This document shows, in pieces, positions 1 to 6,166 of a DNA stretch of 15,815 nucleotides. Location of the stretch: NCBI GenBank assembly GCA_937874195.1, contig CALNBM010000018.1, positions 1 through 15,815 of the forward strand, in the 5' to 3' direction. The first letter of the stretch is position 1. Every line of letters starts with the position of its first letter. The position numbers were made by a program, and so were the translations under genes. This DNA comes from an uncultured Clostridia bacterium (GTDB lineage: Bacteria > Bacillota > Clostridia > Christensenellales > UBA1242). The notes under the pieces were generated by a model, which had not been told where the DNA came from, did not search any database, and worked only from the letters and a program-made list of their open reading frames with translations.

Positions 1-71
1 GGATTAAGTATTTTCTTCTTAGCTGCAACTATACCTAATATTGTTGCAACTAAGAAGAAAATACTTAATCC
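1..71. repeat. 29-bp inverted repeat at the left edge
   Basis: Bases 1-29 and 43-71 are reverse complements with one mismatch (c23 opposite a49) around a 13-base loop; three more pairs form inside the loop. It lies in the permease coding sequence and starts exactly at base 1. It could be a real hairpin, or a fold-back artefact at a contig end. The mismatch argues mildly against a simple fold-back. Confidence 0.85.
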
Positions 72-1430
72 TCCGCCAACTCCCATTGCATGTTTTGTTC
101 TGTTAAACCAGCTTGAAGCAAGGAAACAAATACCTGAGATTGCAAACATAGTTAAAAATACACCTAAGTTTAATAAAAGCAACTGAGTATAAGACAGACT
201 TATTGCGGCACTGTTCACTAAGGCAAGACTTGCAATACTTACAATAGTAGTTAGAATAAACATTAAAAGCAATGAACTGACTAGGAAAGTTATTTGAGTT
301 AAAGCTACCCTTTTTCGTTTTATCGGTGTTGATAAAACAAATGCCATTGAGCCTGCATCAACTTGACCTGCAATTAAATTGTTGGCAACCACTATTGCAT
401 AAATCAAAGGTAAAAGTATTCCTGCAACTTTAAAGAATATTGAACCTACAACTAATTCATAAATATCCATATCGGCCATTTCTGTTAACGAGTTCACTGC
501 TTCTTCCGGCAGTGAATCCATTAATCCTACTGAAAGATTGGTAATAATTGTATCCACATATTCAAGCAGTCTTTCTGAAACGATTATTTCAATTTCAATA
601 GGAGTTAAACTGCTATAATTTTCTTCTTGTGATAAAGCTTCTCTTATTTGATTCTCCTTAATTGTTAAGTTAACTCTAAAAGACATAATTGAGTTATAAG
701 AAATATCATGGATTTTATCTTCAGTAAAATAGTCTGAAATGTTAATTTGTTCATTGTTATAATCAAAACTTGTGTTATAAATAATACCTTTCAGCACTTC
801 CGGTATATATGTGTTTGCAAAATCAGAAGTATTTAAAGATGCTCCTGCAATATAATATTGAATTGCGACTTCAATAAACTGTTTTGCAGAAATAGCCGCA
901 TCATTTCCGCTTACTTTGTTTACTGCGTTGTATATACCATTAGATATCTGAATTGTCATATATTCGGATATTTTTGCATCAGAATAATCTTCTCTTTGTA
1001 TCAGATAATAATCTAAAAGCGTGTTTATTGCTAAAACCTGTTCTTCAGGCAAACTTTGTGTCAACTGCTCACGAGCTTCACTGTCACTATAACCGTTAGT
1101 GATAAAATTATTATAACCGGCAACAAGCATTTCTTTTTCAGAATCACTTAAATGAATTTGCAACAAATCTTTTAAAGATTCTTCGCCCTGAATATAGTTT
1201 TTTAGTGCATTATCAGTCATATTATAATAATTCATAGACTGCTGTTTAACTGTAGATTCAACCTCGCTTGTAATAAACATGCTCATCATTGAATCTTTCA
1301 TTTCATTTATAGATATTGAACTAAGCATTACAATAACTATTGCCAGCATCGCACAGGTTGTAAAGGTTACAAAAGACCATAAGAATGCATTGGCTTTTAT
1401 TGATTGTTTAAATAACGGTTTACTTATCAT
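1..1430 (-). CDS. ABC-2 type transporter permease, C-terminus cut by window edge
   Basis: Membrane subunit of an ABC-2 type exporter, presumably partnering the two ATPases encoded just upstream. About 476 residues are visible. The order is a short cytoplasmic start (MISKPLFKQSIKANAFLW), one membrane helix near residues 15-40, a large polar, probably extracytoplasmic region to about residue 300, then several hydrophobic helices (for example KVAGILLPLIYAIVVANNLI and QITFLVSSLLLMFIL) separated by a cytoplasmic loop containing STPIKRKRVAL. This one-helix, big-domain, helix-bundle plan is common in ABC-2 permeases. Two adjacent ATGs exist (1433 and 1430). AAGGAG at 1438-1443 lies 4 bases from the first and 7 from the second, so I chose 1430. 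The gene overlaps the upstream ATPase by 11 bases, implying translational coupling. The last visible codons lie inside an inverted repeat, so the final 20 or so residues should be treated with caution. The exported substrate is unknown. Confidence 0.85.
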   Translation of the reverse strand, partial: MISKPLFKQSIKANAFLWSFVTFTTCAMLAIVIVMLSSISINEMKDSMMSMFITSEVESTVKQQSMNYYNMTDNALKNYIQGEESLKDLLQIHLSDSEKEMLVAGYNNFITNGYSDSEAREQLTQSLPEEQVLAINTLLDYYLIQREDYSDAKISEYMTIQISNGIYNAVNKVSGNDAAISAKQFIEVAIQYYIAGASLNTSDFANTYIPEVLKGIIYNTSFDYNNEQINISDYFTEDKIHDISYNSIMSFRVNLTIKENQIREALSQEENYSSLTPIEIEIIVSERLLEYVDTIITNLSVGLMDSLPEEAVNSLTEMADMDIYELVVGSIFFKVAGILLPLIYAIVVANNLIAGQVDAGSMAFVLSTPIKRKRVALTQITFLVSSLLLMFILTTIVSIASLALVNSAAISLSYTQLLLLNLGVFLTMFAISGICFLASSWFNRTKHAMGVGGGLSIFFLVATILGIVAAKKKILN

Positions 1431-2334
1431 CATGGTTCTCCTTTTGGCTTTTTATTATTTGATAAAAATGTTTTTGAAGGGTATATTTTACTTCGGTTAT
1501 GAATTTTAGATCGAAAACAGTTAAATCTTTAAACAAATCAGTAATTTTTTGTTTTTCAATGCTTATCGTAACCTGATTGTATTTAATCTGATCTCTTATA
1601 ATTTTATAGTTTAGTTTTTTAAAGATTTGATAATCTTGTTTGTTATTAAACTCGATTTTGTAATCGGTAACTTTTCTGTCTTTTATATCTCTCATATCGG
1701 TAACACATATAATTTTCCCGCCTTTTATTAAAGCGACTTTATCACACGATTTTTCAAGTTCTTCATACAAATGCGAACTCATAAATATCGTTTTGCCTTT
1801 TTTTCTTTCTTCGGCAATTATATCTAAAAAAGCAACACGCATTAAAGGGTCAAGTCCTGTGCTGGCTTCATCAAGAATTATTATTTCCGGATCAGACATT
1901 AAAGCTGCAACTAGTGCTGTTTTTTGTTTCATGCCTTTACTCATTCTTTTTAAATTCGCAGAAGGATCTAACTGTAATTGTTTTATTAGTTTGTTTGCAT
2001 AATTCATATTCTTTAAATTCAACAATTCAGCCTGAATTTTAATAAATTCAATGCCGGATTTTAAATCGGGAAAAGCGATTTCGCCGGGAACATATCCTAC
2101 AGATTTCTTTATTGAATGTGATTCACTCCATGAATCTAATCCGTTAATGGTAATTTCGCCGCTATCAGGTTTTAAAAACCCCATAATTTGTCTTATTAAT
2201 GTTGTTTTGCCTGCACCGTTTGCCCCGACCAAACCAAAAGTTTCGCCTTTATGTATTTCCAAACTAATATCAAAATTGCCTCTGTTGCTTCCAAAATCTT
2301 TAACTAAGTTTTTAATTTCTATAATTTTTTTCAT
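1420..2334 (-). CDS. ABC transporter ATP-binding protein (second of pair)
   Basis: Cytoplasmic ATPase (304 aa) that would power the ABC-2 permease encoded next. Visible motifs: Walker A GANGAGKTT near residues 37-45, signature-like MSKGMKQK, Walker B IIILDEAS, D-loop TGLDP and H-loop MSSHLYEE. The usual Q-loop glutamine region reads VGYVPGEIAFP, a form typical of the subfamily of exporter ATPases found with such permeases. About 100 C-terminal residues after the H-loop form an accessory domain with no motif I recognise. The start overlaps the stop of the preceding ATPase by one base (TAATG), so the two are probably translated in step. It is clearly homologous to, but not a recent copy of, its neighbour, suggesting a heteromeric ATPase pair. 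Walker B is followed by AS rather than the usual PT. Confidence 0.92.
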   Translation of the reverse strand: MKKIIEIKNLVKDFGSNRGNFDISLEIHKGETFGLVGANGAGKTTLIRQIMGFLKPDSGEITINGLDSWSESHSIKKSVGYVPGEIAFPDLKSGIEFIKIQAELLNLKNMNYANKLIKQLQLDPSANLKRMSKGMKQKTALVAALMSDPEIIILDEASTGLDPLMRVAFLDIIAEERKKGKTIFMSSHLYEELEKSCDKVALIKGGKIICVTDMRDIKDRKVTDYKIEFNNKQDYQIFKKLNYKIIRDQIKYNQVTISIEKQKITDLFKDLTVFDLKFITEVKYTLQKHFYQIIKSQKENHDDK

Positions 2335-3260
2335 TAAATATACTCTCCAAAGGTTCTGTCTTCCTTATAATATTTCATAAAATAATCTTCCAAAGTTTCT
2401 TTTAAGTGTTCAAAACCTATAACCTTGGATTTTGATAATGCCTTTACTAATTCATTAATATTTTTATCGTCAACATTTACAAGTAATTTATAGTTATCTT
2501 TATCCATGTCTAAGATTTTATAATAAGCAGCTGCATTATTGTTTTGGTAAAAATTTTTCAAACTATCAGCATCTTCAAATTCCAGCATGAAATTTTTATT
2601 GTTGGCATGCTTTAAATCATTTGCAATAAATTCAGACACAATATTTCCGTTTTTTATTATTGCTATTTTGTCGCAGGTAGCATCAACCTCAGTAAAAATA
2701 TGGCTAGATAATAAAATTGTTTTGCCCCGCTTTTTTTCTTCCTTAACAAACTCTATAAAGGTTTGCTGCATCTCTAAGTCTAAACTGCTTGTTGGTTCGT
2801 CCAGTATCAAAACTTCCGGGTCACTCATGAATGCGACTACAATTGCAAGTTTTCTTTTTACACCCAAACTCATTTTTTTAGTTTCAATACTAGGATCTAA
2901 TTCAAATAATTTTAATAGATAATTTAACCTGTCGTCGTTTTCAACATGTTTCAACTGTTTCATCATTTTAATAAATTCCCAGCCTGTAAGTCCTGCTGGT
3001 AGTGCAATTTCGCCCGGTAAATATCCAACATTTTTTAATATGTCATAATAATTCTTAAACGTTTCTTTATTAAAAATCTTGGTTTCGCCGTCATCTCCTT
3101 TGCTAAAACCCATTAAATGTCTAATAACAGTTGATTTTCCAGCACCGTTTGGACCTAAAAAGCCAAAAACTTCTCCTTTATTAATTTTAAAGGAAACATT
3201 AAAAGCACCTCTATGGTGACCATAGTCTTTTGTAAAATTAAAAACTTCTATCTGTGGCAT
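2334..3260 (-). CDS. ABC transporter ATP-binding protein (first of pair)
   Basis: Cytoplasmic exporter ATPase (308 aa), first gene of the minus-strand operon ATPase-ATPase-permease. Walker A GPNGAGKST is near residues 37-45. Also visible are VGYLPGEIALP in the Q-loop position, the signature MSLGVKRK, Walker B VLILDEPTSSLD and the H-loop LSSHIFTE. As in its partner, the signature departs from LSGGQ, which is normal in this subfamily. The C-terminal third is an accessory domain. AGGAGA at 3265-3270 (minus strand) sits 4 bases before the ATG. The gene is divergent from the TetR-type regulator, with a candidate operator and promoter in the 155-base gap, so it is probably repressed by that regulator until an inducer appears. 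Substrate unknown; drug, peptide or lipid export are all possible. Confidence 0.92.
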   Translation of the reverse strand: MPQIEVFNFTKDYGHHRGAFNVSFKINKGEVFGFLGPNGAGKSTVIRHLMGFSKGDDGETKIFNKETFKNYYDILKNVGYLPGEIALPAGLTGWEFIKMMKQLKHVENDDRLNYLLKLFELDPSIETKKMSLGVKRKLAIVVAFMSDPEVLILDEPTSSLDLEMQQTFIEFVKEEKKRGKTILLSSHIFTEVDATCDKIAIIKNGNIVSEFIANDLKHANNKNFMLEFEDADSLKNFYQNNNAAAYYKILDMDKDNYKLLVNVDDKNINELVKALSKSKVIGFEHLKETLEDYFMKYYKEDRTFGEYI

Positions 3261-3274
3261 TATTTCTCCTAACT

Positions 3275-3288
3275 ATACATGTGTGTAT
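3275..3288. promoter_or_regulatory. Candidate TetR operator palindrome
   Basis: ATACA-N4-TGTAT inverted repeat in the divergent gap. It lies just upstream of the -35 box of the regulator gene and inside the predicted leader of the exporter operon, a position where bound regulator could affect both. Only five base pairs per arm, so the assignment is tentative. Confidence 0.4.
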
Positions 3289-3293
3289 TTTTC

Positions 3294-3322
3294 TTGACTA
3301 CTGTACTATTATATGCTATGAT
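3294..3322 (+). promoter_or_regulatory. Strong sigma-A-like promoter of the TetR-type gene
   Basis: TTGACT (3294-3299), 17-base spacer, TATGAT (3317-3322): five of six matches in each box. The predicted transcript starts near 3329, leaving a leader of about 87 bases. The -10 boxes of the two divergent promoters almost touch, so polymerases would compete. Confidence 0.7.
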
Positions 3323-3336
3323 TTTCATCAATACAA
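3308..3336 (-). promoter_or_regulatory. Sigma-A-like promoter of the ABC exporter operon
   Basis: On the minus strand a perfect TATAAT -10 box (3308-3313) follows a weak -35 box TTGTAT (3331-3336) with a 17-base spacer. The predicted start near 3301 gives a leader of about 40 bases. It overlaps the divergent promoter of the regulator gene. Confidence 0.5.
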
Positions 3337-3415
3337 ATATTTTATTTTTACATACTTTTAAAATTATTTATTTATATATACAGATTTTATAAATTGTCTA
3401 TAAAAGGATTGGGTT

Positions 3416-4015
3416 ATGGAAGAAAAAATGAAGGAAGATTTAAGAATACAAAAAACACGCAAAGTATTATCTATTGCGTTGTTTGAACTTTTAGAGGAAC
3501 TGCCTTTGGAAAAAATCAGCGTAATAGATATTTGCAATAAGGCTATGGTGCATAGAGCAACCTTTTATGCCCATTTTGAAGATAAATATCATCTGCTGAC
3601 ATATGTCATAGATGAAATAAAGGAAGAATTATTCAGTAAAACAATCCAACTGGAAAATGTAACTTCTATAAAACAAATTTACTTAAATTTACTTAAAACA
3701 ACTATGGATTACATTGAGAAAAATAAGAAAAGATTTTTAGTTATGGTTAACAACAATAAAACAGAATCAATTTATGGAATAGTTTTAAACGCAGCGAAAC
3801 GAGGCATATTGTATTTTATTGATTCAATAAATATTAAAAAAGACTTGTTAATTCCGATAGATATATTTATAGATTTCTTCTCGGGTGGCATTGCAAATAT
3901 TGCATTAAATTTTATTAAATCAACAAAACCATATTCAATGGAAGATTTAATAAAATACTTAGACACTATGTTTGATGAAAAAATGCTGGTTAAAATTAAA
4001 AAAGCATATGTTTAG
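3416..4015 (+). CDS. TetR/AcrR-type transcriptional regulator
   Basis: DNA-binding regulator (199 aa), most likely controlling the divergent exporter operon and itself. The N-terminal 60 residues have the TetR helix-turn-helix layout: a first helix RKVLSIALFELLEE, then VIDICNKAMVHRATFYAHF, with recognition-helix and following residues ATFYAHFEDK. The C-terminal half is mostly helical and ends with FSGGIANIALNFIKSTKP followed by a MEDLIKYLDTMF helix, resembling the ligand-binding regions seen in DhaS/YxaF-like members. AAAGGA at 3403-3408 lies 7 bases before the ATG. A second ATG four codons later is possible but has worse spacing. The inducer cannot be read from sequence. No clear terminator follows; the next gene has its own promoter. 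Confidence 0.88.
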   Translation: MEEKMKEDLRIQKTRKVLSIALFELLEELPLEKISVIDICNKAMVHRATFYAHFEDKYHLLTYVIDEIKEELFSKTIQLENVTSIKQIYLNLLKTTMDYIEKNKKRFLVMVNNNKTESIYGIVLNAAKRGILYFIDSINIKKDLLIPIDIFIDFFSGGIANIALNFIKSTKPYSMEDLIKYLDTMFDEKMLVKIKKAYV

Positions 4016-4067
4016 AGAAAATGTTGAAACGCATATTTAGATAGATTTTAAAGATAGCAGGATTTGA

Positions 4068-4096
4068 TTGACAAAAAAGGAAAATTTTGTTACACT
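4068..4096 (+). promoter_or_regulatory. Strong sigma-A-like promoter of the ABC-F gene
   Basis: Perfect -35 box TTGACA (4068-4073), 17-base spacer, -10 box TACACT (4091-4096). The predicted transcription start near 4103 leaves only about 22 bases to the ATG at 4125. The first three bases of the -35 box are a TTG that could be mistaken for an upstream start codon. Confidence 0.7.
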
Positions 4097-4124
4097 AAAA
4101 CTTGATTTTTTAAAGGATGAAACC

Positions 4125-5699
4125 ATGATACAAGTTAATAATGTTAGTTTGCAATTTGGCGCAAAAAAAATATTCGATGAAGTAAATTTAAAATTCACTA
4201 AAGGCAACTGCTACGGTGTTATTGGTGCGAACGGTGCTGGAAAAAGTACTTTTTTACGCATATTAAGTGACGACCTATCCCCAACCAAAGGCGATGTTAC
4301 AATATCTAAAAACGAGCGACTAAGCGTTCTTATTCAAAACCAAGAAGCGTTTAATGATAAAACAGTGCTGGAAACTGTTATGCTTGGTCACAAACGATTA
4401 ACGGAAATTATCAAATTAAAAGATGCATTATATTCTAAAGAAAACTTCACGGAAGAAGATGGCATGAAAGCAGCCGAATTAGAGGGTGAATTTGCTGAAC
4501 TTAACGGCTGGGAAGCAGAAAGCGAAGCAGAAATGCTTTTAAATAGTTTACAAATTCCAAGCGAATTTTATCACGAATTAATGCAAAAGGTGGAGCCAAA
4601 ATTAAAAGTTAAAATTTTGCTTGCCCAAGCACTTTTTGGAAATCCTGATATTTTAATTCTGGACGAGCCCACCAACAACCTAGATGCTAAAACTGTTAGA
4701 TGGCTAGAAAAGTTTTTGCAAAATTGTGAGAATATTATAATCATAGTATCACATAACCGCCACTTTTTAAACCAAGTGTGCACTCATATATGCGATGTGG
4801 ACTATGGAAAGATAAATATATTTCCTGGCAACTATGATTTTTGGTATGAATCTAACCAATTAATTTTGCGTCAACAAAAAGAAGCAAACAAAAAAATGGA
4901 AACAAGAATGAATGAGTTGCAAGAATTTATTGCTCGCTTCTCGGCAAATGCTTCAAAGTCTAAACAAGCAACAAGCAGGAAAAAAGAACTAGAAAAAATA
5001 ACGCTTATTGATATAAAACCATCTAGCAGAAGATACCCTTATATTGATTTTAAATATGAAAGAGAACCAGGCAACGATATTTTGTTTGTTGAAAACCTAA
5101 CCAAAAAAGGTATGTTTAAAGATGTTAGTTTTATTGTAAATAAAAACGACAAAATTGCTTTTTTAAGTGATGAAGAAATTAAAATAACCGCACTGTTTGA
5201 TATTTTAAACGGCAAAGATAAAGATTATGAAGGCAAGTTTTGGTTTGGAAAAACAATAACGCCCATTTATCTTCCGCAAAACTATAATGATTATTTTGAT
5301 GGAGTAAAACTTAATTTAATTGAATGGCTGGCACAATTTTCTAAAGAAAAAGACATTACTTTTCTTCGCAGTTGGCTAGGTAGAATGTTATTTAGCGGAG
5401 AAGACGCTTTAAAAAGTGCAAAGGTTTTATCGGGGGGCGAGAAAGTAAGATGCATGCTTTCAAAAGTAATGCTGGCTGGTGGAAACTTTTTAACTTTTAA
5501 TGAACCAACTAATCATTTAGACTTAGAAAGCATAACCGCTTTAAATAAAGGGCTTATAAATTTTAAAGGAAATATATTAATATCATCACACGACCACGAA
5601 CTATTGCAAACTGTGGCAAACCGCATAATTAAAATAGATAAAACAAAAGAATATGATAAAGTGATAACTTATGACGAATATTTAGATGAGCAGAATTAA
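4125..5699 (+). CDS. ABC-F ATPase, YkpA/YbiT type, with one degenerate ATP site
   Basis: Soluble tandem-ATPase protein of the ABC-F class (524 aa), which act on ribosomes rather than transport. NBD1 has Walker A GANGAGKST (34-42), Walker B ILILDE (176-181) and H210. The linker with ANASKSKQATSRKK (274-287) matches the conserved tRNA-interacting arm region of this subfamily. NBD2 has signature LSGGE (435-439) and H489. Three elements are degraded: the NBD1 signature reads VEPKL (156-160), NBD2 Walker A reads SDEEIKIT (348-355), and NBD2 Walker B has Asn459 for Asp before Glu460. These all belong to the same composite site. I chose ATG 4125 because AAAGGA (4112-4117) lies 7 bases before it. An in-frame TTG at 4068 would add 19 residues, but it falls within the -35 box. 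Exact role (housekeeping factor or antibiotic protection) is not resolvable. Confidence 0.9.
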   Translation: MIQVNNVSLQFGAKKIFDEVNLKFTKGNCYGVIGANGAGKSTFLRILSDDLSPTKGDVTISKNERLSVLIQNQEAFNDKTVLETVMLGHKRLTEIIKLKDALYSKENFTEEDGMKAAELEGEFAELNGWEAESEAEMLLNSLQIPSEFYHELMQKVEPKLKVKILLAQALFGNPDILILDEPTNNLDAKTVRWLEKFLQNCENIIIIVSHNRHFLNQVCTHICDVDYGKINIFPGNYDFWYESNQLILRQQKEANKKMETRMNELQEFIARFSANASKSKQATSRKKELEKITLIDIKPSSRRYPYIDFKYEREPGNDILFVENLTKKGMFKDVSFIVNKNDKIAFLSDEEIKITALFDILNGKDKDYEGKFWFGKTITPIYLPQNYNDYFDGVKLNLIEWLAQFSKEKDITFLRSWLGRMLFSGEDALKSAKVLSGGEKVRCMLSKVMLAGGNFLTFNEPTNHLDLESITALNKGLINFKGNILISSHDHELLQTVANRIIKIDKTKEYDKVITYDEYLDEQN

Positions 5700-5712
5700 T
5701 TTTCTGCTTTTT
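5689..5712 (+). terminator. Intrinsic terminator of the ABC-F gene
   Basis: Stem AGCAGAA (5689-5695) pairs with TTCTGCT (5702-5708) around a 6-base loop, followed by a T run and a second T-rich stretch. The stop codon lies in the loop, so the 5' arm is coding. Confidence 0.7.
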
Positions 5713-5821
5713 CTATTTTTGTTATCAATTTTTTAATTACAATTATATTTAATAAGTCCCTCGTGTAAACAGTTGAGCATTTTTTATCGTTATTTTTACA
5801 TAAGATTATTTTTAAACATAT

Positions 5822-5846
5822 CTCAAAAATTGGTCTTTGAGTTTTT
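5822..5846 (+). terminator. Terminator-like hairpin, copy one
   Basis: CTCAAA (5822-5827) pairs with TTTGAG (5836-5841), followed by five T. Weak, AT-rich stem. No gene directly upstream explains it, since the ABC-F gene already has its own terminator. Confidence 0.4.
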
Positions 5847-5934
5847 ATACATATTAGAAAATTCTTCAAAACATGGAGCGAGAAATTAGATTTTTGAGTT
5901 ATTTTACATAAGATTCTTTTTAAGGAAATTATAT

Positions 5935-5962
5935 CTCAAAAAATTGATTTTTGAGTTTTTTA
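5935..5962 (+). terminator. Terminator-like hairpin, copy two
   Basis: CTCAAAAA (5935-5942) pairs perfectly with TTTTTGAG (5949-5956) around a 6-base loop, followed by six T. Stronger than copy one. It would stop any read-through towards the ger operon. Confidence 0.55.
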
Positions 5963-6166
5963 ACTCTCATTTTGATATAAAATTATATTTTATTTTTCTT
6001 GGTTCTTACACCGCTAATTATTTCTTGATTTCTTTCTACTATATCTTTTTATATCATTTGCAACGAAATTATAATAACTAGATTTAATATAAAAAATAAC
6101 ATTTTTTAGCCATATTATTACATATTTTTTTTAGCATTTGCAAAAAATAGCAAAAAGGATATGAAC

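Larger units (their letters stand above)
5789..5962 (+). repeat. Two-copy imperfect direct repeat, period about 110 bases
   Basis: Copy one (about 5789-5846) and copy two (about 5899-5962) share the order TTACATAAGATT, a T-rich stretch, TATCTCAAAAA, then a hairpin ending TTTGAGTTTTT. They differ by substitutions and small insertions. Confidence 0.65.
5713..6166. other. Non-coding gap with repeated stem-loops
   Basis: No gene seen. It separates the ABC-F terminator from the germination operon. The first half holds a two-copy imperfect repeat with terminator-like hairpins (listed separately). The second half is plain AT-rich DNA. Expected sigma-G control of the ger genes is not clear: CATATTA at 6111-6117 resembles a sigma-G -10 box, but no convincing -35 box lies at the right distance. 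Confidence 0.6.

Noticed and set aside
1279..1509. Plus-strand frame antisense to the permease and ATPase genes
   Set aside because: It is hydrophobic by chance and lies opposite clear coding sequence, with no ribosome site or family motif.
4068..4124. 19-residue N-terminal extension of the ABC-F protein from TTG
   Set aside because: It overlaps a strong promoter, has no ribosome site, and has no counterpart in the usual start of the family.
6111..6117. CATATTA as a sigma-G -10 box for the ger operon
   Set aside because: It fits the -10 pattern loosely, but no acceptable -35 element is found 17-18 bases upstream, so it is not listed as a promoter.
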